From positions 33,101 through 97,100 of the forward strand of contig NZ_PHSO01000010.1 in NCBI RefSeq assembly GCF_002870965.1: a DNA stretch of 64,000 nt, in the 5' to 3' direction. The translations under genes were made by a program, and so were the position numbers. The notes beneath the pieces are model-generated. The model was given only the letters and a program-made list of their open reading frames with translations, ran no database searches and was not told the DNA's origin. Positions 27,824 to 35,963 of this stretch are shown here, one piece after another. The stretch comes from Tsuneonella flava (lineage in GTDB: Bacteria > Pseudomonadota > Alphaproteobacteria > Sphingomonadales > Sphingomonadaceae). How positions within the stretch are numbered: position 1 is the stretch's first letter; every line of letters begins with the position of its first letter.

Positions 27824-28442
27824 AATAGAGGATGGCGAAAAAGTCGTCGGCCAATTCCCTCGCGGTTTCCGGCAGCAACCTTTTTACGTCCCCGACAAAG
27901 GCCGAACCCTCGAAAAACGCTTTGCTCGGATCGTGTCGCGCACGGTCCTGAAACTGCCTGAACATGGCGCGCATCAACTCGTTACCGGCATCGCCCCGGA
28001 CATGTCCGTCATAATTGTCTTCGGTTGAGATGCAGTCCCAGTTGAGCCGCCAATATTTGCGCCCGATATGGAGATAGACGAAAGGGATATTTCGTCTCTG
28101 GCAGCTGTAAAACCAGTTGTCGTTCGCGGCCCGGTCGCGGCGGGGGAAGGCTTGCCAGACCGGATCGGGCAGTATGTCCCGGACCAGTTTCGTCAGGGGG
28201 ACGGAACACTCCGCCCTGAAGTCGCGCAGGCGTTCAGCAAACCTTTGCTCGCTCGTTCTGGCGAGCGGCGGATAGCGATCCGGAGCATCCTTGAGCGCAG
28301 CGAGCAAGGCGGCATGCGTGCGAAAGCCGCACGCGGCGGCCAGCGCTTCGCTGAGATGGGCGGATTTGATCGCCGGACAAATCTCGCGCAGGCGCGTCTT
28401 CACGGTGCGCAGATTGGCGGGCGTAAGCAGTAAAGCGGCCAT
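27804..28442 (-). CDS. Conserved element-associated protein, function unknown
   Basis: A 212-aa protein with an N-terminal helical stretch (LLLTPANLRTVKTRLREICPAIKSAHLSEALAAACGFRTHAALLAAL) that looks like the glyoxalase-related/helical N-terminus seen in plasmid-borne unknowns, followed by a mixed region with several Trp and Tyr residues. No catalytic motif is recognised. ATG 28442 has AGGA upstream; the frame extends to 28634 without support. It is transcribed against the ParB-like gene. Confidence 0.65.
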   Translation of the reverse strand: MAALLLTPANLRTVKTRLREICPAIKSAHLSEALAAACGFRTHAALLAALKDAPDRYPPLARTSEQRFAERLRDFRAECSVPLTKLVRDILPDPVWQAFPRRDRAANDNWFYSCQRRNIPFVYLHIGRKYWRLNWDCISTEDNYDGHVRGDAGNELMRAMFRQFQDRARHDPSKAFFEGSAFVGDVKRLLPETARELADDFFAILYSPVRAA

Positions 28443-28887
28443 GAGACCGTTCCTTTCCTGGGCAGCCGTCAGTCGCCGATTACATGACGGCCCGGAAGGA
28501 TCGGTGCTCGTCGCTTGGGTATCGTGATTCCGTTTGACCCGGCGACAGGTCGGGCCGGATTGGCCTTGGCGAACACTATCAGTCTGCTCGGCATGTGCAA
28601 TCAGGCAAACAGGTGTTTGCCCCTGTTTTCGCATGTGCCGGAGCGTGCCCGCGGCTCTTTCCCGTTGGACCTATGGCCGGTCCCGGCCTGCCCGCAACCG
28701 CCGGGCCGGACTATTTTCCCCGCCTCCGCTCCGCTGCGGCTCCTCGCGCCGCTGCGCTTCAAAATAGCCCGCCCCGGCGGTCCTCCACTTCGCTGCGGTC
28801 CTTCGGATGCAGTCCGTCCGTGCCGTCCATCACGGTCCGCTCATCGCCGGGGATCGGCTCCGGCGAACACACGAAAGGACCTACACC
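28443..28887. repeat. Non-coding region with a long interrupted inverted repeat (28698-28780)
   Basis: These 445 bp between divergent genes hold no supported coding. Their main feature is an inverted repeat with two matched blocks: CCGCCGGG (28698-28705) with CCCGGCGG (28773-28780), and CTATTTT (28711-28717) with AAAATAG (28761-28767). About 43 bases lie in the loop. It could be a transcribed structure ahead of the DUF736 gene, or a plasmid/ICE site. The AAAGGA ribosome site of DUF736 lies at the right end. Confidence 0.5.
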
Positions 28888-29214
28888 ATGTCTGCAATCG
28901 GCTATGTCACCCGCGATCCCGATACCGATGTCTACAAGGGCCAGATCAGGACGCTCTCGATCCGCACCGATGTCGAAATCGTCCCCAACCGCGCCAAATC
29001 CGCGCCCAACCAGCCCGATTACCGGGTGCTGTCCGGGCCGGTCGAACTCGGCGCAGGCTGGATCAGGACCGGCGAACGTTCGGGCAAGGATTATGTCTCG
29101 CTCGCTATCGCCGCGCCGGAATTCGGCCCGCGCCGCATCTACGTCAATCTCGGCCGCGCCGCCGAGCAGGACGATGACGATGTCTATGCCCTGATCTGGA
29201 ATCCCGCCGACTGA
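28888..29214 (+). CDS. DUF736 family protein
   Basis: A 108-aa protein typical of DUF736: IGYVTRDPDTDVYKGQIRTL, PDYRVLSGPVELGAGW, GKDYVSLAIAAPEFGPRRIYVNLG. It is small, soluble and of unknown biochemical role, and nearly always found in conjugative elements of Alphaproteobacteria. ATG 28888 follows AAAGGA. A terminator hairpin lies 10 bp beyond the stop. Confidence 0.88.
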   Translation: MSAIGYVTRDPDTDVYKGQIRTLSIRTDVEIVPNRAKSAPNQPDYRVLSGPVELGAGWIRTGERSGKDYVSLAIAAPEFGPRRIYVNLGRAAEQDDDDVYALIWNPAD

Positions 29215-29224
29215 ATGCGCCGAT

Positions 29225-29254
29225 GCCCCCACGCCCAAGCGACGTGGGGGCTTT
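29225..29254 (+). terminator. Terminator of the DUF736 gene
   Basis: A 9-bp perfect stem (GCCCCCACG at 29225-29233, CGTGGGGGC at 29243-29251) is followed by TTT. It lies just after the DUF736 stop codon. Confidence 0.65.
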
Positions 29255-29408
29255 CGCGGCGTTCTCCTCCCGTTCCCTAACGATTTTGCGGATCGCAGAA
29301 TCGAGCGCTCACAGCCCGCCAGTCTGCGCGCATCGTCGCTTCGTCACGCGGTCGTTTGCCCCTTCGGCCGCGTGACACCCCTAAAGTAATCCTGGCGGGA
29401 GACCGGCG

Positions 29409-29621
29409 ATGGACGATGCGAGAGAGGCGCGGGCGGGAAGCCCATTCCTGAACACCAAGCAGGCGGCCGCATGGCTGAGTCTGTCCGCGCGCACGCTCGA
29501 GAAGATGCGCGTTCGCGGCCGTGGCCCACGTTATCGCAAGCATGGCGGCGTCGTGCGCTACCATATCGCCGACCTCGAAAGCTGGTCGGCCGGGCGGGCG
29601 AAGACGAGGACATCGGAATGA
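29409..29621 (+). CDS. AlpA/excisionase-like helix-turn-helix protein
   Basis: A 70-aa protein with a single winged-helix/MerR-like DNA-binding domain (FLNTKQAAAWLSLSARTLEKMRVRGRGPRYRKHGGVVRYHIADLESW), the HTH_17 pattern seen in phage AlpA and excisionases. In these elements it is a likely regulator of transfer genes. Its stop overlaps the traF start (ATGA), so the two are coupled. Length is normal. Confidence 0.85.
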   Translation: MDDAREARAGSPFLNTKQAAAWLSLSARTLEKMRVRGRGPRYRKHGGVVRYHIADLESWSAGRAKTRTSE

Positions 29622-30187
29622 CCCGGCCGCCTCTACCGCTGCTCGAATGGCAGCCGCCGCTCGCCGGACGCCCGCGTCGCAGTCGCACCTTCCTGCTGGC
29701 CAGTGCTGTCGGCCTCGCCTTACTCGGGACATCCGCCTTGCTTGATTTTTCGGTCAATCCGGCACCGCGTCTCGTCTGGAATGCCTCTGCTAGCGCGCCG
29801 ATCGGCTTCTGGCGCATCGATCCCCGTGCGCGCATCGATCGCGGCGACATGGTGCTGGTGCATACGCCGGACAGCGTTCGTAGGCTTGCTGCCAGACGCC
29901 ATTATCTGCCCGCCAATGTGCCGCTTTTGAAGCGTGTCGTCGCGCGCGAGGGGAGCGAAGTTTGCGCGCTGGGACCGGCTATCTTCATCGACGGGCGTTT
30001 GACAGCGACGCGAAAAAAGGTGGATCGGCAGGGTCGTCCGCTGCCCTGGTGGCATGGCTGCGAACGCCTGCATCAAGGACGATTGTTCCTGCTGATGGGG
30101 CATCCGGATTCATTCGATGGCCGCTATTTCGGGCCGGTCGATGAGACGAGCGTGATCGGCAAGGCGACACCATTATGGTTGCGCTGA
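29618..30187 (+). CDS. traF: TraF-like S26 family signal peptidase
   Basis: A 189-aa membrane-anchored protease: one N-terminal membrane segment (TFLLASAVGLALLGTSALL), the serine region (WNASASAPIGFWRI) and the lysine region (LPANVPLLKRVVAREGSEVC), and the late GHPDSFDGRYFGPV motif. TraF of IncP-type systems matures the TrbC pilin by cyclisation; this protein should do the same for the trb genes expected outside the window. ATG 29618 overlaps the HTH gene stop, and the next gene starts inside its 3' end. Confidence 0.88.
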   Translation: MTRPPLPLLEWQPPLAGRPRRSRTFLLASAVGLALLGTSALLDFSVNPAPRLVWNASASAPIGFWRIDPRARIDRGDMVLVHTPDSVRRLAARRHYLPANVPLLKRVVAREGSEVCALGPAIFIDGRLTATRKKVDRQGRPLPWWHGCERLHQGRLFLLMGHPDSFDGRYFGPVDETSVIGKATPLWLR

Positions 30188-30909
30188 GCCGTGTCGTTTC
30201 GCCCGTGCTGGCAGCGTCGCTGGCGCTCGCTATGCCTGCCGTGGCCCAGACAGCAGATGCGTCAGACGTGTCGCAACCGGGTTTCCATGCGGCATCGGCG
30301 GTCGAGCGCTGGCGGCCCTATATCGCCGAAGCCTCGCGCCGTTTCGGGATTCCGCAAGCGTGGATCGCCGCCGTCATGCAGGCCGAAAGCGCTGGGCTGA
30401 CCCATCTGCATGGCCGTCCGATCACCAGTCGTGCGGGCGCGATGGGGCTGATGCAGCTCATGCCCGGCACCTGGGCGGCAATGCGTCGGCAACATGGTCT
30501 GGGTGGCGATCCCTATGATCCGCACGACAATATATTGGCGGGCGCGGCCTATCTGCGCGCCATGTATGACCGGTTCGGCTATCCCGGATTGTTCGCCGCC
30601 TACAATGCCGGACCGGAACGTTACGAGCGCCATCTGCGCACCGGGCAGGCGCTCCCGGCCGAGACGCGGGCCTACATCGCACAGCTTGCCGAGGTTGCAG
30701 CGACGCCCTTGATGCCGCCTGCGATCCTGTCCGGAACGCGCCTGTTCTTTCCGCTCGGCGGCGCCGGAAATGCGGCGCGGAAGGAAGCTGAACCGGCTCC
30801 CGCCCGGACAGATTCCGTCATCGAACAACCGGCGTCGGACGGGCTGTTCGTGCCGCTGAACCCGCCACCGGCTGACCCGAAACCATCGTCATCGCGCGAA
30901 AGGAAGTAG
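30175..30909 (+). CDS. Lytic transglycosylase (SLT domain)
   Basis: A 244-aa protein with a signal peptide (VSPVLAASLALAMPAVAQ) and an SLT lysozyme-like domain (residues ~45-160): catalytic Glu in WIAAVMQAESAG, then AMGLMQLMPGTWA and YDPHDNILAGAAYLRAMYDRFG...AAYNAGP. It cuts peptidoglycan locally so the mating channel can pass. The C-terminus is Pro-rich and likely disordered. The start overlaps traF, forming the HTH-traF-LT operon. Confidence 0.9.
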   Translation: MVALSRVVSPVLAASLALAMPAVAQTADASDVSQPGFHAASAVERWRPYIAEASRRFGIPQAWIAAVMQAESAGLTHLHGRPITSRAGAMGLMQLMPGTWAAMRRQHGLGGDPYDPHDNILAGAAYLRAMYDRFGYPGLFAAYNAGPERYERHLRTGQALPAETRAYIAQLAEVAATPLMPPAILSGTRLFFPLGGAGNAARKEAEPAPARTDSVIEQPASDGLFVPLNPPPADPKPSSSRERK

Positions 30910-30977
30910 GGTTGTCCGCTCAATTCCACCCAGTATCCGGCATGGATCGAACCGCCTCAAGGACGATGGTTCCCCCA

Positions 30978-30995
30978 ATTTTGCTGCCGCAAAAT
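30978..30995. repeat. Inverted repeat between lytic transglycosylase and relaxase genes
   Basis: A perfect 7-bp inverted repeat (ATTTTGC, 4-base spacer, GCAAAAT) lies in the non-coding stretch upstream of the relaxase. The place fits either a terminator of the traF operon or part of an oriT; neither is shown by the sequence alone. Confidence 0.4.
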
Positions 30996-31095
30996 CGGCA
31001 CCCCCATCGCCGCTGGCGCGGCCGCTGCGCGGCCCTTGACCCGGTTCGCTCCATACCGGGCGCCGCCTTCCGTCTTTCACATGACGGAGGAAATC

Positions 31096-31245
31096 ATGAC
31101 AGTCGAACAGCATATCGAGGAACTGCGCGCCGAGCTTCGCGGCATCACCGATCCGGTCGAACTTCGCCAGGTCGAAGCGGAGTTGCAGATGGCGCTTTCG
31201 AAAGCTGCGGAACTGGAAGCGACAATCGATCCATGGCCGGATTGA
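31096..31245 (+). CDS. Small helical protein, 49 aa
   Basis: The frame MTVEQHIEELRAELRGITDP and onward is a short charged helix with heptad-like spacing, consistent with a coiled coil. The ATG is preceded by GGAGG at 5 bp, a strong ribosome site that decides this start over the upstream ATG at 31081. It stands between the lytic transglycosylase and the relaxase. The function is unknown; small helical proteins at this point in conjugative elements can be relaxosome accessories, but nothing here shows it. Confidence 0.6.
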   Translation: MTVEQHIEELRAELRGITDPVELRQVEAELQMALSKAAELEATIDPWPD

Positions 31246-31567
31246 TCGTCCGCTATGAAGGCGGGGGCGGTGTCGCCGGGAGATCGCTTTGGCTTTCCGG
31301 GTGGCTGCGAAGGGCGGAATTGCGTGGATTCGGGCATTCTGAGGGGGAGGGGCGCGGGAGTGCAAGATTAAAGCTCGGTCTCTCAAGTGAGCCCAAGCTA
31401 TTGTCTGCACATCGTTTTTTCACGAGACAGGTGGCAGGTGCGGCGAGACAGGGTACGGCTAAACCTTTGATTTCACGGGCGGTCGAGCGAGACTCGTTGA
31501 AGTGGTCGGGGCTCCTGGCGCAGCCTTCGCATTCTACCATCATTTCTGCATCACGCGAGCCGCTGCG
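31246..31567. other. Non-coding stretch upstream of the relaxase, possible oriT region
   Basis: About 320 bp without supported coding and less GC-rich than the flanks around 31370-31480 (it contains a run of six T). The relaxase promoter and perhaps the origin of transfer would be expected here or at 30910-31095. I see no recognisable nic motif. Confidence 0.35.
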
Positions 31568-33535
31568 ATGAGCGACGACGACGATTTTACACCCAGGCTT
31601 GGCAAGCCGCGCAATGCCGGTGGCAGGAAAGCGCGCACCTATCTTCAGCGGGTGCTTCAGGCGCGCACCTTGGCGGGCGGAGCACGCCGCATCACCCGCG
31701 CCTTTACCGGCAGCCGCATCGCGCGCGGCAATGTCGCGGGCCGGCAGCTTGCGAGCCGCGACCGGTTCGCCACCTGGCGCCACCGCCGCGTCATGGTGAA
31801 GTCGCGGATCGTCCGGTTCGACAAGGCCAATGGGCTGGGCGCGGCTCGCGCGCATCTGCGGTACATCCAGCGCGACGGCGTCACCCGCGATGGTGAACGC
31901 GGTCAGCTCTACTCGGCCGAGAGCGATCGGGTGGACGGCAAGGCATTTATCGAGCGACAGACGGGCGATCGTCACCAGTTCCGGTTCATCGTCTCGCCAG
32001 AGGACGGCGAACAATATGACGACCTGAAGCCCCTCACGCGCCGGCTGATGGCGCAGATGGAGCAGGACTTGGGCACGAAGCTCGACTGGGTCGCGGTCGA
32101 TCATTTCAACACGGGCCATCCCCATACCCATATCGTTATCCGCGGCAAGGACGAGCAGGGCCGGGATCTCGTTATCGGTCGCGAATATCTGACACAGGGC
32201 CTTCGCGAACGTGCCGCCGAACTGGTCTCGCTGGATCTTGGACCGCGTACCGATATCGAAATCGAAAACCGCCTGGCCCATGAGATCGAGCAGGAGCGGT
32301 TGACCAGCATCGACCGGCGTTTGCTGCGCAGCATGGACGACGACCGCATCGTGGCCGTGACTGATCGCGATCCTTTTCACCAATCCTTGCGTGCGGGCCG
32401 ACTGCAGAAGCTTGGGCATCTCGGCCTTGCCGACGAGGTCGAACCGGGGCGCTGGCAGCTTGCCGAAGGCATGGACGATACGCTTCGCCGCATGGGTGAG
32501 CGCGGCGACATCATCCGGACCATGCAGCGCGCCTTCACCGAACATGGCCTTGAGCGCGCGGCGGCCGACTATGCGATAGCCGAACCTGCGGATATGACGC
32601 CTATCGTTGGACGCCTTGTCGAGCGCGGCCTGTCCGACGAGGCGAATGACCGCCACTATCTGATCGTCGACGGCACCGATGGCCGCAGTCATTATGTTGA
32701 TATCGGCAAGGATGATGCGACCGGCGTCATTCCTGACAATGCCATCGTCCGGATCGCTCCGAAACCGACCGAGGCCCGCGCCGTCGATCGTACTGTTGCG
32801 GAGATTGCGGCGGCCAACGACGGGCACTACAGCGTGGACATCCATTTGCGTCACGATCCCACGGCCACCCAGACTTTCGCCGAAACCCATGTGCGGCGTC
32901 TGGAAGCGATGCGCCGGGCGATGCAAAGCGTTGAGCGTGATGTGGACGGGACATGGAGCATCGCGCCCGACCATGTCGAACGGGCAGCGGCGTTCGAAGC
33001 ACATCGGGCGAGGGCTGCCCCGGTGATCGTCGATACGCTGTCCGCGATCCCGCTCGACCGGCAGGTCGCAACAGATGGCGCAACTTGGCTGGACCGGGAG
33101 CTTGTCGCCGCCGCTCCTGAACCGCTGCGCGATGCCGGGTTCGGGAGGGACGCGCGTGCGGCACTGGTTCAGCGCCGCCAATGGCTGATCGAGCGGGGTA
33201 TGGCCCAAGAGGAACAGGGCCGCGTGATCTACCGCGCGAACCTTCTCGCCACGCTCCGACGGCGTGAAATGAACCGCGTTGCCGGGCAGCTATCGGACGA
33301 ACTGGGCCTCGACTATACCGAAGCCAGACCGGGCGAGCGCATCGAGGGCGTGTATCGCCGCCCGGTGGAGCTGGCTTCGGGACGCCATGCGCTGATCGAA
33401 AAGAGCCGGGAGTTTACGCTGGTTCCTTGGCGGCCGGTGTTGGAGCGTCATCTGGACAAGCAGGTGTCGGGCATCATGCGCGGCGACAGCATCAACTGGA
33501 CCATCGGCCGTCAGCGCGGGCCATCGATTTCTTGA
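31568..33535 (+). CDS. Relaxase/mobilization nuclease with DUF3363 (VirD2-like)
   Basis: A 655-aa protein that nicks oriT and leads the DNA strand during transfer. The N-terminal relaxase domain holds the three-histidine motif (DHFNTGHPHTHIVIRG, residues ~177-191) and upstream Y-containing stretches (ARAHLRYIQRDGV). The C-terminal DUF3363 part ends in the family-typical INWTIGRQRGPSIS. ATG 31568 starts the conserved MSDDDDFTPRLGK; the frame upstream is unsupported. It is the last backbone gene before ~30 kb of cargo, with traG resuming at 63486. Confidence 0.92.
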   Translation: MSDDDDFTPRLGKPRNAGGRKARTYLQRVLQARTLAGGARRITRAFTGSRIARGNVAGRQLASRDRFATWRHRRVMVKSRIVRFDKANGLGAARAHLRYIQRDGVTRDGERGQLYSAESDRVDGKAFIERQTGDRHQFRFIVSPEDGEQYDDLKPLTRRLMAQMEQDLGTKLDWVAVDHFNTGHPHTHIVIRGKDEQGRDLVIGREYLTQGLRERAAELVSLDLGPRTDIEIENRLAHEIEQERLTSIDRRLLRSMDDDRIVAVTDRDPFHQSLRAGRLQKLGHLGLADEVEPGRWQLAEGMDDTLRRMGERGDIIRTMQRAFTEHGLERAAADYAIAEPADMTPIVGRLVERGLSDEANDRHYLIVDGTDGRSHYVDIGKDDATGVIPDNAIVRIAPKPTEARAVDRTVAEIAAANDGHYSVDIHLRHDPTATQTFAETHVRRLEAMRRAMQSVERDVDGTWSIAPDHVERAAAFEAHRARAAPVIVDTLSAIPLDRQVATDGATWLDRELVAAAPEPLRDAGFGRDARAALVQRRQWLIERGMAQEEQGRVIYRANLLATLRRREMNRVAGQLSDELGLDYTEARPGERIEGVYRRPVELASGRHALIEKSREFTLVPWRPVLERHLDKQVSGIMRGDSINWTIGRQRGPSIS

Positions 33536-33738
33536 TGTAGAATGGCTGGACTTGCGGACGATCCGGAACGGCAGGTTTCAGGAGGGCCTATTGAGATAGC
33601 GGACATCCCAAGCGGCGAAATTGTGGGTCGGCTTGCGAGACTTGCCGGCTATTCAGTGATCAGCCTTCGATGACCAGACGCGGACGGCCAGTTTCTCTGG
33701 ATGCCATCACTTTCTCGACTACGCAAACGATCGACTTG

Positions 33739-33761
33739 CACTCTTTGAATGCCAAAGAGTG
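33739..33761. repeat. Perfect 9-bp inverted repeat upstream of the DUF4238 gene
   Basis: CACTCTTTG, spacer AATGC, CAAAGAGTG. It lies 72 bp before the DUF4238 start in a non-coding gap (33536-33833) of clearly lower GC than the relaxase. There is no T run, so an operator or an end of inserted DNA is as likely as a terminator. Confidence 0.55.
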
Positions 33762-33833
33762 ACGAGATTTCAGATGTTGATGACCGGATGATGCCATCTA
33801 CATTGTTTGGAAATCCACTCAAGTGAGCGAGCG

Positions 33834-35963
33834 ATGGCGGGGAAAAGACAACATTATGTGCCGCGGCTTCTACAACGCGGATTTCTCGCTGAGCTGGATG
33901 GCGAGCGTATCTGGTTGCACCGTGCTGGCGGAGCTGCGCGGCTGGTCGGCATCAAGGATGTAGGCACTGAAGACTGGTTCTATTCGCGTAAGGGGGCGCC
34001 GGGCGAACTTACGTTGGACGACGCGATCACCGCGTTCGAACAGGACTTGGGCAAGGATGTCGCGATCCTGCGCACAACGCCACCCGGCACCTCGATCGAG
34101 CCGGGCCTGGCCGCACGGATCACCGTCCATCTGGTCATGCGCACTGCGCATCTGCGCCAAACGATCGAGCACGGGATCGACGGCATCACAAACGAGATCG
34201 AGACCCTCTTCACCGATCCGATGCGCCTCGGCGCTATGATGGGGATCGACAGCCCGATGTTAGCCTCCGCTGTGACGGAGGCCATCAGTAGCACCGCCCA
34301 AGATCTCGTGCCGACAGGATTTCCAGCGCCGCTCAGCGAACGATTGCTGTCCTTCTTCGTGCGCGAACGCGGCAGCGAACTGGCTGCGCAAGCGGCCGCC
34401 ACGCTCACGCCGATGTTCCCCACGTTGTTCAAGGATCTCGCGAGCCGAGTGCGCGACAGTCACAATGCGATCGTCGCCAAGCCGCTCGACGATCATGGCT
34501 GGGTCAAGGCTCTCACCGGCTTTCACTGGACCATCGAGGCCGGGGTTGACTTGATCCTGCCCGACGCCGTGGCGCTCGCACGCGAGACCGGACATTCACT
34601 GGCGCCGCTTCTGTTCACGACGGCCGCTGATGCCGAGCTGATCCTGTTGCCGGTGGCGCATGACCGTATTCTGGTCGGCCGGCGCGACACTGCGACTGAC
34701 GTCGATCTGACGACCTATAATGCGCAGGCGGCAGCGAGTTGTCAGGGCTTCTTCGTCGCCGCAAGCGAGTTCGATGCTGAAGGCCTGAGCGCCACGATCG
34801 GCAGCGGTCCGGCGCAGGCGCTGGCGGCATCGATTGCCGAGTCCGTACATGACGCGGAAGCGGCGCGACGTGATCACGACGGAACCGACCTCCCGCGGGC
34901 GCAGCCACGAACGTTTGCGCTGGCGGACTTTTCCTACCGCGTCACGTTGCATGATTTCGGCGACGATGTGCTGGCGCAGGAATATGCCGCTATCCTCCAG
35001 AGCGTGGTTGGGGCGCTATCGCGCGACATCCCGCTCCACGATCTCGATGGTGTCACCATCGCGGCCGATTATGGCGATGCGCTAGCGAAGCTCGATCGCG
35101 GCGACCCCGATCTGCCGCCGGTGGCCAGCGGTGCCCTTGGATATGGCATCGGCGTCGCCAAGCCGGTGACCGTGGTCCGCGATGGCAAGCCCAAGTCGCA
35201 TCTCGTGCTGGCGGCTGGGATCGCCGCTGCCTGGACCTCGGACGATGCGGACCTGCGCGCATCGAGCCTGCACCTGCTGATCAAGATGCTGGCCGGGATC
35301 GCCCATGGCACGCGCTATGCCGATGTTCCGCCGTTCACACCCGATGCAATGGGCCGCGAGCTGCACCTCGCCGTTGCGCATGCTCCCAATGGCTATTGGA
35401 GCGCGAAACAAGCCGCCTTTGTCGATCCGGATCAGGGCGAGAACTATGCCGACCTGGTCATCACCAGTCTCGATTTCGCGCGGAACGAAATTGGAGCCGC
35501 TCGCGCGCGCATGGCAGATGATAGTGATGTCGGCGAAGCTTCGCTGATCGCACTCGAATGCGTCTCGGCCGCGCTCAACCATGTCGCTGACTGGCTGGGC
35601 CATCGTGATGGTTTGGCGCCTGATCAGCCCTTTGCCGGCGACGATCTGGCGGCAAGGTTGGCACCGTCCGGGCTCGACCATTGGCTTGCGCTGTTCGGGC
35701 GCGATCTCGCGGCGAGCTATGGCGAAGATGGCGCGATCGACCTTGCGGTCGTGACTACGCTCAGTCGCCATGTTGAACGCCTGTTCTGGAGCCTTGGCAT
35801 CTATTGCTGGCCCGAGGGCGACGACATCCGCTGTGTCGTATCCGATCGGCCGCTGGCGCCGCTCCTGCTGCCGGGCATCGATATTCTCGAAGATGTTCCG
35901 ACGTTCGCTCCCGCGTCCCCCAATTTTCAGCTACCCGATGATGGCGAGAATGTGCTGCAATGA
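33834..35963 (+). CDS. DUF4238 domain protein with long C-terminal extension
   Basis: A 709-aa protein. It opens with the DUF4238 signature (KRQHYVPRLLQRGFL, then W-containing VGIKDVGTEDWFYSRKG), and the domain covers about the first 300 residues (a family usually ~270-350 aa in total). The remaining ~370 residues (from about FALADFSYRVTLHDFGDDVL) form a second, unrecognised mixed alpha/beta region followed by helices. The ATG starts the conserved MAGKRQHY; the frame extends 27 bp further. It is coupled by ATGA to an HNH nuclease gene. DUF4238 proteins turn up in defence islands and their function is unproven; I infer a sensor or regulatory partner of the nuclease. Confidence 0.8.
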   Translation: MAGKRQHYVPRLLQRGFLAELDGERIWLHRAGGAARLVGIKDVGTEDWFYSRKGAPGELTLDDAITAFEQDLGKDVAILRTTPPGTSIEPGLAARITVHLVMRTAHLRQTIEHGIDGITNEIETLFTDPMRLGAMMGIDSPMLASAVTEAISSTAQDLVPTGFPAPLSERLLSFFVRERGSELAAQAAATLTPMFPTLFKDLASRVRDSHNAIVAKPLDDHGWVKALTGFHWTIEAGVDLILPDAVALARETGHSLAPLLFTTAADAELILLPVAHDRILVGRRDTATDVDLTTYNAQAAASCQGFFVAASEFDAEGLSATIGSGPAQALAASIAESVHDAEAARRDHDGTDLPRAQPRTFALADFSYRVTLHDFGDDVLAQEYAAILQSVVGALSRDIPLHDLDGVTIAADYGDALAKLDRGDPDLPPVASGALGYGIGVAKPVTVVRDGKPKSHLVLAAGIAAAWTSDDADLRASSLHLLIKMLAGIAHGTRYADVPPFTPDAMGRELHLAVAHAPNGYWSAKQAAFVDPDQGENYADLVITSLDFARNEIGAARARMADDSDVGEASLIALECVSAALNHVADWLGHRDGLAPDQPFAGDDLAARLAPSGLDHWLALFGRDLAASYGEDGAIDLAVVTTLSRHVERLFWSLGIYCWPEGDDIRCVVSDRPLAPLLLPGIDILEDVPTFAPASPNFQLPDDGENVLQ

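Noticed and set aside
31253..33208. 651-codon minus-strand frame opposite the relaxase
   Set aside because: The relaxase frame carries clear motifs; the opposite frame is a GC-driven shadow.
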